DNA of 64,000 nucleotides from Hyposmocoma kahamanoa (Eukaryota; Arthropoda; Insecta; Lepidoptera; Cosmopterigidae): contig NW_020653854.1 of NCBI RefSeq assembly GCF_003589595.1, forward strand, positions 22,338,591 through 22,402,590, given 5' to 3'. Below the pieces are notes generated by a model. It was not told the DNA's origin. It ran no database searches and saw nothing but the letters and a program-made list of their open reading frames with translations. The translations under genes were made by a program, and so were the position numbers. Of the stretch, positions 34,915-46,562 are shown piece after piece (position 1 is the first letter of the stretch; each line of letters starts with the position of its first letter).

Positions 34915-35374
34915 ATAACGCACACACTCAACATAGCCCCGCACTAGGAAAACCCTGTGTCGCGGGTGCCATGAACACACAAATACACAACCACAAATGA
35001 CACCCAAACTCACGAGATAGATTCAGATTAATTTATTTCTCAAATATAACGTTACAGTATTAATTGCACTACATGTCAAAGTATAAGAAATTATATTGAG
35101 ATCGTCAGACAAAAGTGAAAATTATAAGAAAATACACAATAAATAGAAAATTAACAATTCATTATATAATATTGTTGTCATTAAATTACATATCAAATAT
35201 CATTATCCATCAAGGATCGTCATAAGTTGATAACAATTATACAAGAATATGTTAATGCGGTAAAAATTAGAATAAAAATGTAGGCCATACAAATATTTTT
35301 CCCGGCCCGAGAATCCAACCTGGGGCCTCTGCGTGGCAGTCCTGCATGGTAACCGTTCGGCCACGCAGGCAGTT
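34915..35374 (-). mobile_element. SINE-1 copy with a nested ~240 bp insertion
   Basis: Tail half 34915-35030 (CGCACACACTCAACATAGCC ... ACCCAAACTCACGAGA) and head half 35275-35374 (ATGTAGGCCATACAAATATT ... GCCACGCAGGCAG) together make a complete SINE-1. The middle (about 35031-35274) is AT-rich, begins TAGATTCAGATTAATTTATT and resembles a LINE 3' end. Confidence 0.75.
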
Positions 35375-35385
35375 AAAGAATGTAA

Positions 35386-35460
35386 CATTTAGAGACGACG
35401 AACACTTAAAAATTCCTTCGATGCGGCTGGATTCGATCCAACGTCTTCCAGCAAAGTGAC
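35386..35460 (-). mobile_element. SINE-3 head fragment
   Basis: On the minus strand GCTGGAAGACGTTGGATCGA then ATCCAGCCGCATCGAAGGAA; near-perfect B box. Related pieces: 47578-47695 (+), 52262-52335 (+) and 52588-52672 (-). Confidence 0.6.
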
Positions 35461-35535
35461 ATTCAATAAATTTAAAAAAATACAATTATTATAGCGACAT
35501 CTCTAGTCAGCTGCTGGTAGCTGTAAACGTACCTG

Positions 35536-35680
35536 GCTGATTAAAGAAATAGATTTCTCACAGAGGCGCTACGGCAAAAAAGTGGTTAAAAACAAAGATC
35601 AGCAACAAGCACATAGAAAAATTCGTAAGATCGAGTGATTTTTTTCTAAGTGTTCGATCTTTGTTAATAATACATAAAAT
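35536..35680. repeat. Dispersed repeat shared with 52200-52260 and 52675-52765
   Basis: AGAAATAGATTTCTCACAG, GCGCTACGGCAAAAAA and CAACAAGCACATAGAAAAAT recur, directly at 52215-52245 and inverted at 52680-52765. Always next to SINE-3 pieces, so probably the SINE-3 body or a frequent target. Confidence 0.5.
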
Positions 35681-36171
35681 AATTTAAATCAAGTATCGGA
35701 AAACGTGTTAAGTCTCCATCCCGCATTATGATGATGAATAGGATATAAGACAATAATGCAGTTCATTATATTGAAATATAGTTAGCTATATTTATTTAGA
35801 AGTATTAGTACTTCTAGAAAAACTGATACTTCATTAGAATTAAACAAATTTTCACCATGTCGAATTTACGCCAGACAAATTCATCGGCGGCGTCGCCGTG
35901 GAAAACTTGTTGCTGGTGTATGGCGACGACACGGCGGCGGGGCGCATATATCTAGATTTCACCAAAGCTTCAAAGGCTTTCCGCTTCATAAAACCTTAGC
36001 AACGTTATCGAAGGCGGCAAGAATGTTGCATCTAAGTTAACATAAATAATTACCTATCGTAACTGTCGCGTCAAATATCATCGATCGTCATACAAAGCAT
36101 CGGCATAATCGGTTTTGCATTACTCATCCATTTAGAATTTATGTTAATAGTTTGTTTCATTTATTATTAAG

Positions 36172-36274
36172 GTTCCACGGAGGACTTACGACAGGAAGAA
36201 GTACTGTCGGGCCGGTCGACTCCTCTCGCGCGGCCTCGCAAGGAGACAGGAGGACAACCACTTAGATCCAATAG
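36172..36274 (+). CDS. Exon 3, residues 84-117
   Basis: The acceptor TTATTATTAAG is weak in pyrimidines but gives the correct phase (1 in, 2 out), and the donor is GTAATT. The joined frame reads GSTEDLRQEEVLSGRSTPLA, then RPRKETGGQPLRSNR, where the last Arg is completed by exon 4. STPL is a possible proline-directed phosphosite. Without splicing, no long + strand frame exists here, so support comes from the phase chain and the sense of the peptide. Confidence 0.75.
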
Positions 36275-36507
36275 GTAATTAACGTAATATGTTGCGTGAT
36301 TTACGTAACGTAATGGTTTGTTCTTGAAAAAGGAAATTAAAAGGGAAAAAGGAAGTACAAAGCATTGGCTGGAAATAATTTTCAAGCGGAAAGTCAGTCG
36401 TATTGACGCAAGCGCCTGTGTAAGTAGCATTTATTTGTAGTGTAAGTTTGCTATTACAATTTTAGTAGGCGTCTCAATATAAAGGCAATGCGAAAAGGGA
36501 GTACTAG

Positions 36508-37013
36508 TTTATTTACTTGGTTCTCCAACAATGAGTACAATATACATTACGATAAGATATACAAAACGTTTAAATACTATTGCCGTATTACTTTGAGGAG
36601 AACACCGCATGCATACAATATTCTGTTTATTTTTTAACATAGGTACTTATTAAGAAAGAAAAGAAAATCTGTAATTATTAGTGCAATACAAGTCTTTTAA
36701 GTAAATTCACAGATATAGTTGCCAAATCAGCTGAATTGCAGGTAATATTGCATTTAATACATCCGAGAGAGTGGACAGTGCAATCTGAGATTAGTAAGTA
36801 CGATGTTTTGGAGTGCATAATAAATTCCTATTATGATTTCTTTGTAGTCGAATTGGAGCGCTGAACCGAAATTTACTTAGTAAATCTGGACAATTAAATA
36901 CGCCAGTGACCAATTTCTTCAAAAAAACTAAATCGTGTATTTTGCGTCTTGTTTCAAGTGCAGTAAACTTAAAATGATTTAAACGTTCTATAAATGAGTT
37001 GAGTTTACCGACT
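36508..37013 (-). mobile_element. LINE 3' untranslated end (partner of 300-806)
   Basis: Reverse-complement relative of 300-806, ending just 35 bp upstream of the exon 4 acceptor. Contains GTTTATTTACTTGGTTCTCC at its tail side. Confidence 0.55.
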
Positions 37014-37048
37014 AGTTATAAAAAATGACAGGAGCTGTTTGATTGTAG

Positions 37049-37164
37049 GTTCGGTTTCAGGCAGCCGCACAGCAAGACGGCGAAGGTGGGCGATGTGAGC
37101 ATCAACGCCGAACAAGCTTTCGGTTTCAACGACAAGGAGTCTGCCATTAATAACAACGCTAAAG
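37049..37164 (+). CDS. Exon 4, residues 118-156
   Basis: The exon enters after TTTGATTGTAG in phase 2 and leaves at donor GTAAAT in phase 1. It encodes RFGFRQPHSKTAKVGDVSIN followed by AEQAFGFNDKESAINNNAKG, which holds the second and third FGF motifs. The repeated FGF(R/N) motif near exon starts in exons 2 and 4 suggests short linear motifs rather than a folded domain. Confidence 0.8.
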
Positions 37165-37329
37165 GTAAATATGAATCGATTCTGTATTTTTCAAAAGGAA
37201 ATAATTATATTCATTTCAAATTAATAAAAAAAAACACTTTTAACACACAAATCGTTAAGTAAGTGCTTGCAACTGCGGTAATTCTAATGTACTGTTAATA
37301 TATTTTTATTTTATAATAATAACATTTTA

Positions 37330-37685
37330 ACATTAGCGTGTGCTCAACTTAGCCCCGCACTTTAAGGAAACCCTGTGTCGCGGGTGCCATGGACACACAC
37401 TTAGACAACCAGAAATTATGCCCTAACTCACTTAGAGAATCGCTGTGGACAGATAAACCCTTAGTGGTTTTTGAGCTACAGCTGCTTGTAATATGTTTAA
37501 GTTTTTGTAAAAGTATTAAATATTATTTAAAAAAAAAAAAAAAACTTGAGAAATAAATGTAGGCCTCATTGAAGTACAATCAAAGTCAATGAGGCCATAC
37601 AAATATTTCTCCCGGCCCGTGAATCGGAACTGGAACCTCTGCGTGGCAGTCCGGCTTGGTAACCGTTCGGCCACGGAGGCAGTTA
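37330..37685 (-). mobile_element. SINE-1 copy with internal extra sequence
   Basis: Tail block 37330-37440 and head block 37600-37685 (CCCGGCCCGTGAATCGGAAC ... GGCCACGGAGGCAGTTAA) flank an unrelated ~150 bp including a run of 16 A at about 37530. The B box is mutated. Confidence 0.7.
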
Positions 37686-37840
37686 ATTACATCGGTTGTA
37701 TAGTACATGGTCGTACCTATTGAAGTACTAATTAGGTAGATAATTAAGTGTGACCTTAACCTATTACAAGCAGGCACAAGTACGAACGAGTAATAATTAT
37801 AAATAGAGACAAAAAAATAGACTATTTATTATTATAGAAT

Positions 37841-37938
37841 ATTTATAAACTATTTTTCCGGATATAAATCCCGTATATTTGTTTTCTCAAAAAAACCAAC
37901 GTTTCGGAAATCCGGAAAAATAGTTTCAGTTCCTATTT
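37841..37938. mobile_element. Short palindromic Penelope-like 3' end (PLE-B3)
   Basis: AACTATTTTTCCGGATATAA joined after CCAACGTTTCGG to the inverted GGAAATCCGGAAAAATAGTT. Truncated relative to PLE-B1/B2. Confidence 0.6.
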
Positions 37939-38982
37939 TCGCATTTATTTACTCTTTATTTATTTAGGGGTTTTGATCGTTATTGAGCATATCAATCAAA
38001 GAAAAACAATATCGCAAGAAAACACTGAATAAAATCCAGACAGATAAATCAAAATTCTCCGACCAAACATGTACCTATACAAAATCTTCGCGGCACTACA
38101 TGTTGGCTCCGACAAAATGGTTCACTTTTTTTAATAAAAAACGAAAAAAACCTCATTTTTGGTACAAATGGTACACTACAAAATGAAAAATATGTTTATT
38201 GTACGAAATTCCATTTTTAATGTAGTATTAAACTTTTAAATGTTTAAATTATTGCATACATCAAAGTGAATTCGTTCTTTTCTTCAGCGCAACGCGTGGT
38301 TTTTAATTCTGTTTTAAAAATATTAGAAGAATTAAAAAAAATGTTGTAAAAAGCCTAAAAAGCGAGAAAACAAACACATTGAGCATGAATTAAATTTATC
38401 TCAGATGTTTTTAATTCAAAATACTTATTATTATAATGAGTTCGGATGAGATGGAGATCGGTGACACATCGCTTGATTTCAAGGCAGAGGCTCCCTTGGC
38501 TAAGGAAACGTGCTTCTCGCTAAATGAAATGAAAAATATAATAGAATTTACAGCTGATTTATCTTGTAGAAGGCAAACAAAAAGCTATCTACATTCTGAA
38601 CAGTTTATTCTATGCTCGAATATACACATATGTCAATATAAAATATTACATAAATTTAATATTAATTGATAAATTTTGTAACAATATTTGCCTTATTTGG
38701 GAATTAAATTGACATACTATATTACTTTAAAGGAATTAATCATTGTAAATGGTCCTTTCAATCTTTATGATAAAAATACAAAATACATTTTTTTTACAAT
38801 TGGTTACTTCGATTCCCAAATGAGGCAATTAACTTTTAAGTCTTTGAATGCAGAATTACTTAAGTACTTTTAAAAATAAAATAATCTCCCCATGAAGTAA
38901 AATGTCCTATGTACAATATTTAAAGTAGTTTCCCTTCATGCCCCATGGCCGTGGAACGCCCATGCGCATGGAAATACAGTAA

Positions 38983-39892
38983 GGGCGCGTCCCTACTATG
39001 TCGTGGCGACAGATAGTCGTGCAGTTTACAGTGTCGTGGTTTGTATATTTAAATGAATTTGTTCACATATAACTACACGATTAACTGTCGTTCACGATTT
39101 TTTTGTCGTTACGACAACAGAGTGTCGTGATAATGGGAAGAGTTAAAACAACAGTCGTCTGACGACAAATAAAACATCACCACAGATAGTCTATCTATCG
39201 ATACCTACCTCTATCTATCTATCTATCGATACGTCACCACAGAAAGTCGCAGCTACTATTGTCGTCACGATTTATTTATCGTTGTCTGCACGTGTTCTCC
39301 TCCCCACTCCCCTCTCGTACCCCGCGCCCTCGGCTTTGGGCTAGCGTTGGATCGTAGCCAGAGATGGGCCCGGGTTTTTACCCGGCGCTTTGTTAACGCC
39401 GGGTTTAAATCGGAATAAACCCATTAATGCCCGAAATCGAGGGCAAAAACCATTTACTACTAAATATTTGTTGTGAATTGAGTTTTGTTCAAATTTAATT
39501 ATACATATTATTACAAAATATGAAATTCTTAAATAGTCCCAAAATTTTCTCTCATCACTTTTAAATTTATCTATAAATATTTGACATAATCCTAATGGAA
39601 TTCTATTAAATAACATTGGATGTACCCAAAATTTTCATTTCTTCGGTTGCTTCCTCTTCCGCCATTTTAAAACGCAATACATTATTATAATTTCGTCTTC
39701 ATCCATTTCACACGGCAGCGAAAACACTAATACTGGCTTCCAAAAAAACATAGAAGCAACTGCAGTGCATCAAACGACCCTGTCGTGCAAACGACAAGGC
39801 GGCTGCCGTGAAACGATAAATAGTGATAGCAGGCTAGACGCAACAGTAGTCCAACGATAAATAAAACGTTACGACATAATTGGAACGCGCCC
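38983..39892. mobile_element. Harbinger-like DNA element, non-autonomous (910 bp)
   Basis: Ends GGGCGCGTCCCTACTATGTC and (reverse complement of the right end) GGGCGCGTTCCAATTATGTC match at about 19 of the first 22 positions; TAA stands at both sides (38980-38982, 39893-39895), the TWA-type duplication of PIF/Harbinger elements. The interior is full of GTCGT/ACGAC words and a TCTA tetranucleotide cluster (39190-39230), and has no recognisable transposase. Confidence 0.75.
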
Positions 39893-39959
39893 TAATGCAT
39901 ACTCGCCCATCCCTTACTTGCCGGCCACTGGAATAATATACTATTGAATTCACTCACAG

Positions 39960-40126
39960 ATAAGAAAAGTACAACAAATCAGCAGTACAACAACCAACTT
40001 CCCCTTCTATCCACACAAGTCTCGTCTACGGGTCAAACCACAATCGTGGGAGCAGCTGGCCTGCCCAAATCTGTCACCAAGCAGACTGTCATCCTCACTT
40101 ACCAGCCGCAACAGTTCTCCGCACAA
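39960..40126 (+). CDS. Exon 5, residues 157-212
   Basis: The acceptor TTGAATTCACTCACAG and donor GTACGT give phase 1 in and 0 out. It encodes a Gln/Thr/Ser-rich segment beginning DKKSTTNQQYNNQLPLLSTQ and ending with the strand-like run VILTYQPQQFSAQ. It lies 67 bp after the end of a Harbinger-like element (38983-39892), so that insertion sits just outside the acceptor region. Confidence 0.8.
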
Positions 40127-40675
40127 GTACGTAGAGCTGAGTGATTTTATAGTGTGCATGGTTAAGGTATATTCTGATTGATACATTAAATTCAGAGCAA
40201 CGTGACCCGGTCGTCTGCCACCGTGTCGAGGCTTAACCGTAAACCGTTGTAAATACAATTCTTTAGATCAATAATAGATGGCAGCACATCAAACTCCACA
40301 TTGACGGATTCTGTTTCGATATTTTAACAAAAATGTATAGTTTGAGGTGCTGTTACCAGTGTACTAGATGCAGTAGTTTTTTCGTATACCTTTACAGAAA
40401 TACGCTAATAAAAAATTCTACACACAAGAAATACGTTTTTCTTTTTAAAATTGATGACCCTAGTTAAGAACTAAGCTATTCTGATGCACCTCCCGCTTTT
40501 TCTCATTTCTCACCGCACTTGGAATGCAGGTTGTATGTCAATCATAATTATGAAGTGTCGCTCGGAATTTTAGAAAAATAAACTCTTTTATTGTAACAGT
40601 ATTATTCCTAACTTTAAGAAGTGTATCAACTGTTGTTATATTTGTCATTAACGAATAATTATGTACTTATATTTT

Positions 40676-40940
40676 TAACCGACTTCAAAAAGGAGGAGGT
40701 TCCCAATTGGACTGTTTTTTATGTATAATTCACGATTACTACGACAATTTTATTGTGAACCGTTTTCGATGATCCTTTTTTGTTGGAAAGGTGGTACTTC
40801 AGTAATGGTCCCATTAAAGTAAATATTGAAGTAAATATTTCACCTCTGAAGGTGGCAAATTAGCGGATGAATCTGGTTTATTGGATTTCACCTACTTTCC
40901 GTAAACCGATTTCAATAAAACTTGATAAATAGATAATTCG
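40676..40940 (-). repeat. Repeat E copy
   Basis: Starts AACCGACTTCAAAAAGGAGG, the reverse of the terminal block of the other copies; continues through CCTTTTTTGTTGGAAAGGTG. Confidence 0.65.
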
Positions 40941-41207
40941 TAAATTAATTAAGTAAATGGTAACTCCAAACTTTTGATGTCGGCTTTTTTAATATAAAGT
41001 TATAATTATTTAGATATCTAATTTCGATAGAATGCTCCGTCCTATCATTCTTTCTATAATTTGTGAATTTGAAAAACACAGGTAGTAATGTTTTATATTA
41101 AAAACTAGTGTTCGGAACAGCGTGGTAGATAGTCTTCGAATGAAGACAAATTAAAAAAATAAAAGTAATAAATGTTTTGTATTTGTTCTAAAAAGGAATG
41201 TCGTCAG

Positions 41208-41363
41208 CGACCACCGCGTGGCGAGCAAGTTCGCGCATCTTCCGTCACCAGGGCGCAGTGTATAGGGGAGAAGCCCCCCGGGAAGTACACCTTCCAGACC
41301 AATCAACTGCCGCGTCCGCAGTACCCAACTGTCAAGAACATTGACACAAAAACCGCTAAGCAG
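41208..41363 (+). CDS. Exon 6, residues 213-264
   Basis: The exon is 156 nt, phase 0 at both ends, with donor GTACGA. It encodes RPPRGEQVRASSVTRAQCIG, then EKPPGKYTFQTNQLPRPQYP and VKNIDTKTAKQ. An alternative acceptor 12 nt upstream (after TTCTAAAAAG, exon start 41196) keeps the frame and would add ECRQ. Its pyrimidine tract is closer, so either could be used. The symmetrical phase also makes this a possible cassette exon. Confidence 0.8.
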
Positions 41364-42957
41364 GTACGATTACAATGTAGCACGAGGGAAAGAAATTAGG
41401 GGCCTCGGGCTTTGTGCAAAACAGAGTCAGCGGTTACAGAGTGATAGACACACAGGACTTAAATTTAATAATGAAATAAAATATACTCTCGGACACATAA
41501 TTCGAGCCAATTCGCGTTATTGTCGCAAAGGGCTAGAATACAAAAATCGTGTTAACGTCTAAGAAAAAGTTTTCCCCCGGTTTTGCAAATCCAAATTCTT
41601 AACAAGGACTTATGGAAAAAACGTTTAGTATACTAGTTTCAAATTTGCGTAATAGATTTGATCAATCAAACATTGTAAGCTTATAGCACTTAATACTGAA
41701 AATGCGTGGTGGCCCGAATGATGTGTATTAATTGGAAGCATTGATTTACAAATAAATGGACGACGGGTCTAATACAAAAACCACGAAAAAAATGTCCCAA
41801 GTCAACCTATTTAAACGTAGTGACATGTAAAGGAATATGAAAAAGCTAAAACGTTGAATTTAAATTGTAATGTCATCGCAGTACAGTCTAATTTTGTTTG
41901 CTTCGCTGTCAGTCGAACAAACGAAGACTAAAGCGTGAATAACGCTCTGTATACGATTTTAACGCCCTATAAGTTCGGACACTTTTTAGCGCGAACCCGA
42001 CGTCCATATAATTGTAAGTCAATGATTGGAAGAGTATTATTTAAACGATATAGATTTAGAATTACTTATGACACTAGCAAAAATAAATTAATTGGTTAAT
42101 ATTACCTACTGAATTACTGATGAGTAATTTTCCGAAAAGTTTGAAATAGTCAACAGACAACGGTCGAAAATTACCTACTACTACTATATACAGCAAGGCG
42201 CTATCTGCACACGCGCAAATGTGTGCGTGAAGTGGTAGGGTTACCAATCACTTGCTCGTACTATTTATTACTGCTATCTATAACCAAACTGTTATCTATA
42301 ATTCAATTATAGAATCCTAATAATTACACATGTTCATTGCGTATTTATTTCGATTTAATATTATATTTTTCATTAATTCACTAAACTGGAATAATATTGA
42401 AGATTTATTTTAAAAATTAAAAGCACGTAAAATGTTATATTTTGGACAGGTACTTTTAAATAAGGTAACCAAAGAAATTTGAAATTGCGTGTCCAAGCGT
42501 ATCATTACCTCGTTAATAATTAGGTATATTCACTACGTAATATTTTATCGGCAATACAAATTGAAAATTCGTAAACCCTTCTCTAGCGCACGAAGTTATG
42601 GCGTCTTATTATATTGATATAATAAATCTGTATTATATATTACTCTGCACTAAAGAAAACAATAAGTGAATGAATCTCAGACATAAGTTTTTTTTACTTA
42701 CTTCGTTTCATCTTTCAAAAAACGAAAGAAACCCTCTCTTTATCCCGTTTAGATGTTTATAAACAGCCGTACATAGCACAATTTACGACCATTATAAATA
42801 GTAACGTAAAATGATGTTATATATTAACGTACAAATTTCGTAATGAAAAATTAAAACTATATTCAAATATCAAAGCCGTCTTAGAGCGAAAACGGCTCGC
42901 CGACAGCCTTGTTCTCGTTCAGTCAATACGACCGTCAATGTGCGGGGCGTGGTGCGG

Positions 42958-42998
42958 TATATAAAGGTAGGGAGAGGCGGAGAGTGTCCGTTCTCATT
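42958..42998 (+). promoter_or_regulatory. Candidate TATA-box promoter inside intron 6
   Basis: TATATAAAGG at 42958-42967 is embedded in an unusually GC-rich patch (about 42890-42990) of an otherwise AT-rich intron, with an initiator-like TCATT at 42994-42998 about 36 nt downstream. It points in the direction of the gene and could start a shorter transcript containing exons 7 onward. It could equally be a chance match or part of an old transposon. No downstream open frame of note starts here. Confidence 0.25.
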
Positions 42999-43611
42999 AC
43001 TTGTTTGTTCTCTGCCTATACTGACTACACATGTATACACATCTAAGCACATCTATTATATCAGTTTGATGAGTATCAAACTACGAAATACCCGACGTGT
43101 TTGATACTCCCTTCTTAGTCACATGCATCAAACGCCTCGAAAAAATTAATGTGACCAATTGTTATTAAAATAGAGTCTAATTTCAAACGAACGTCTCCAA
43201 ATATAAAACACTCTACTAAAAGCACATAAAGAACAGATAAAACAAAGTGATTTACTACCATAAAAACCACAGACGGCTACAAAAGACATGTTAATATTCA
43301 TATTCAGCTTCCTAATGATTCCGTCACAACTATAAAGCTACTTTAGCTGTTACGTCAACATTATTAAAACTCTCGCGTTAAAATGATCTATTCTAACAAC
43401 CAACTGAAGAGAGTCAGTGAAATTGGAACTTTAAAATGTTGGTGGAAGTACAGTTTTTACTTCCAGCAGGAAATGGGTCAGATCTATTTGTGAGCTGCGG
43501 ATTCGGTTACTAGTGGCCGTGTGCTGAAAATATCACTGCTGCATCGTGCAGTTTCCTATTTCCTGGGATCACATGAGATTATAACTTAAGATTTAAATTA
43601 ATCATCTTATA

Positions 43612-43788
43612 CATAGGTAATGAAACCATTTTTCCGGGTTTAAATCGCATATATTTTTGTTTTTTCAAACAGACCAACGTTTCGGGCCCTTTACAGGTCC
43701 TATGGTCACGGTTGGTCATACACGATTTAGATCCATAAAAATAGTTTAATTTCCTATGTGTAACAATCGCGAAAACCTAAAAACTCGA
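43612..43788. mobile_element. Palindromic Penelope-like 3' end (PLE-B4)
   Basis: Minus-sense AAACCATTTTTCCGGGTTTA ... GGTCCTATGGTCACGGTTG is joined to a plus-sense end ATCGCGAAAACCTAAAAACT. Flanks TAATCATCTTATA (43599-43611) and TAATCGTCTTATA (43789-43801) are a 13 bp duplication with one change. Confidence 0.65.
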
Positions 43789-43914
43789 TAATCGTCTTAT
43801 ATTTGATCCGCAAAAGATTAGCCACGAAGCTCTATCAAAAGTTGTAGACTAAAATGTATCCGTAATTATTTTACTCGTACATATAACATTGAATCAGATT
43901 TAATTTTTTTTTAT

Positions 43915-44075
43915 GATATCAAGTGATGGGCCGAACAAGACGTGCGCCTAGTGGTAAGCGACACACCTGTCCATAGTACTGCTGTGCCACTCAGAGCTTT
44001 AACTCGCAAAGATCTGACGAGCACTGCCACTGCGGCCGTCACCGACATAAGTTGACAAGTCCCATTTGTCGAGTT
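43915..44075 (+). repeat. Repeat A copy, interrupted by a Penelope-like insertion
   Basis: ATATCAAGTGATGGGCCGAA to GTTGACAAGTCCCATTTG, where the family would continue but PLE sequence begins. Confidence 0.7.
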
Positions 44076-44076
44076 C

Positions 44077-44740
44077 TTAGGTTTTCGCGATTGTGGGAAT
44101 ATATAGGAAATGAAACTATTTTCCCGGATTTAAATCGCGTATAACTATTTGTTTTTTCAAACAAATCGACGTTTCGAGCCCTATACAAGTCCCATGGTCG
44201 CGGTTGACTGAGGTGGAACAGTCATCAACCAGTTATGTCTAATATTAATGCAAACCACCTTATTTTTTACTATAGTTACAAAAGTTATCAATTAAATACC
44301 TTATTTCTGATTTTATGAAGAAAACATTCCTATTTACGCTATATTACGTTTTACAAATTATTTTATTGAATGAATTTTTATTAATCAATTTATTAAAATT
44401 AATAATAGAAATTAGAATAAATTATTAATTAGTACTGCAGTCTTATGTCTGTTTGGGATTTTTCATCAGAGAAAATACTGGATCCCAAACTGGTGGTACG
44501 GAGAAACCATCTTCTCTGTTGAAATTAGGATGTTTTTTTAATTTCAATAGCCTCTTGCAGCATCCTGGGTAGATAACGGACTTCTTTTGCAAGGACCTGG
44601 GGTTTGTCAAACTTCATTGAATGTGTAGGTTTATCCATGACATGCTCGCAGAATAAGTCTACAGTCTGCGAACATGACATGTGCTTTGTTTCTTTAAAAG
44701 TAATTAAAATTGAATCGAAGCGAAAATTTAAAATCTGCAT
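44077..44740 (-). pseudogene. Penelope-like element: GIY-YIG protein C terminus plus 3'UTR
   Basis: On the minus strand, from 44740: SQTVDLFCEHVMDKPTHSMK then FDKPQVLAKEVRYLPRMLQE and AIEIKK, followed after a single-base frameshift by HPNFNREDGFSVPPVWDPVF. This EHxxxxxHxxxFxxxxVLAxExRYxxRxxxEAIEI...NFNREDG sequence is the C-terminal part of Penelope-like proteins, after the GIY-YIG core. It is followed by about 350 bp of 3'UTR ending CCTAAGAACTCGA. This copy identifies the smaller PLE-B pieces elsewhere in the window. Confidence 0.82.
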
Positions 44741-45304
44741 TGCGGCCTTATCATGTCGCCGTCGATACTGTATCGCGTTTGTTTCGATACCATTATCGCG
44801 TTTGTATCGCGATCGTATTATTGCAGCTTCCGTCTCTATAGACGATTAGCAACTGTATCGCTGCTCCATCTCGACCATGGACCAATAACCCAAGAGGACT
44901 GCTAATCTCCATATTAAAAATCGTAGCTCTGAAAAAGGTCAAAATTCCGTCTTATTTCTAGATGGCGCTGATCGATAGCCTGGAATTAGTTTATATTTAC
45001 GTAAATGGCCATGGATATCGATTAACTCCTCTTTTATAGGAAATATAGTAGATATTCTATTTTTCTTGTAATGTTTTTCAAATATTTAGTAATAAACCAA
45101 AATTATTCTCTGAACTTCGATATTTATGCGTATCAATAGATGGCATTGTTCGTTGTTAACTAATTAATAACGTAACGCTTGCGAATATAGTTAGATGGCG
45201 CAAATCCTAAACAAAATAAAAGAATACTTGGAAGTATCTATAAAAATCTGAGCAATATAGTATAACCTAAAGGAAGTCTAAATTGTCATCCGTTTGCGGT
45301 GGCG

Positions 45305-46562
45305 CACAGTGGGCCCAAATTGATAATTCTTGGACATAGGAATAACTTGTGGAGTATCGAGCTAATTTTTTTATGTGATAGACAATAACACTCCTAACAA
45401 CTTTTATTCTTGTATGATTTCTTGAAAAGTTGATAGTTTCAGAGAAAAAAATATAATTTTTTTTTGTGGAGAAATATACATTTTGTTCTTTATCTCAAAA
45501 TATACGAAAATGTAGTGTGCGTGGGTTACTTACAGTATAGTTCCAATCATTTTCTATGTAGAAAAAAATAATCCGTCTGCATGTACTTGCGGCTTTGTAA
45601 GTAGAGGTGCGGCAAAATTGCTAACTCTTTTATGTACTTTTTTAACAAAATACATGAGCTTCGACTAAAGAAAATTTAATTTTAGTGCTAAATTACACAA
45701 AGCGTTATAACAATAACATGAAAGTTAAGTAGAAACTAGTATATTGTGTTTTATTTTTTAATAAATAACAAATCTAACATTTTGACATCTTTTTACTCGT
45801 AAAGCCGCAAGTACCTGCTGATGGATTGTTTTTTTCTTGATAGAGAATGATTGGACTTATACTGTAAATAAAGCACACATTACATTTTTCTACAATTCGA
45901 GATAAAAAAATAAAATGTTTATTTCTCCAAACAAAAAAAAAACTAAAATTTTTTCTGAAACAATCAGCTTTCCAAGAAATTACATAACAATAAAAGTTAT
46001 CAGGAATGTTATTATGTATCATGTGAAAAAAATCAGCTCTGTATTCCTAAAATTGTATCATGATTAAATAATTATTTAGCCTAAAATTTATACTTTTTAT
46101 TTCCGTTATTTTTAATTACCTTCAGATTAATTTATACTGGGTTGTTGGACTTTATGCACTGTTTGTAATGGATGACATATTACACACAGATTACACGAAG
46201 CTCATGTATTTTGTTAAAAAAGTACATAAAAGAGGTAGCAATTTTGCCGCACCTTTATTTACAAAGCCGCAAGTACATGCAGNNNNNNNNNNAGACGGAT
46301 TATTTTTTTCTACATAGAAAATGATGGGAACTATACTGTAAGTAACCCACGCACATTAGATTTTCGTATATTTTGAGATAAAAATTAAAATGTATATTTG
46401 TCCATACAAAATTTTTTTTTTCTCTGAAACTATCAACTTTTCAAGAAATCATACAAGAATAAAAGTTGTTAGGAATGTTATTATATATCACATAAAAAAA
46501 ATTTGCTCGATACTCCACAAGCCATTCCTATGTCCAAGAATTATCAATTTGGGCCCACTGTG
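45305..46562. mobile_element. Inverted-repeat element with three related arms
   Basis: Ends CACAGTGGGCCCAAATTGAT and the exact inverse ATCAATTTGGGCCCACTGTG; flanked by TGGCG (45300-45304 and 46563-46567). The inverted arms are about 360 bp each (45305-45665 and 46195-46562). A third, diverged copy of the right arm in the same orientation lies at 45797-46065. No transposase seen. The 5 bp flank is compatible with several DNA-transposon classes. Confidence 0.7.
46283..46292. other. Assembly gap (10 N)
   Basis: Ten Ns inside the right arm of the inverted-repeat element. The sequence on the left ends CATGCAG and on the right starts AGACGG; the left arm reads CATGCAGACGG without interruption on the complementary strand. 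Confidence 0.99.

Noticed and set aside
38436..38669. 77-codon plus-strand frame starting MSSDEMEIGD
   Set aside because: The acidic start looks protein-like, but the second half is AT-driven and no splice site joins it in phase to exons 4 and 5.
43060..43110. Inverted GAGTATCAAAC / GTTTGATACTC pair as a microRNA candidate
   Set aside because: Only 11 paired bases around a 20-base loop; too short for a precursor.
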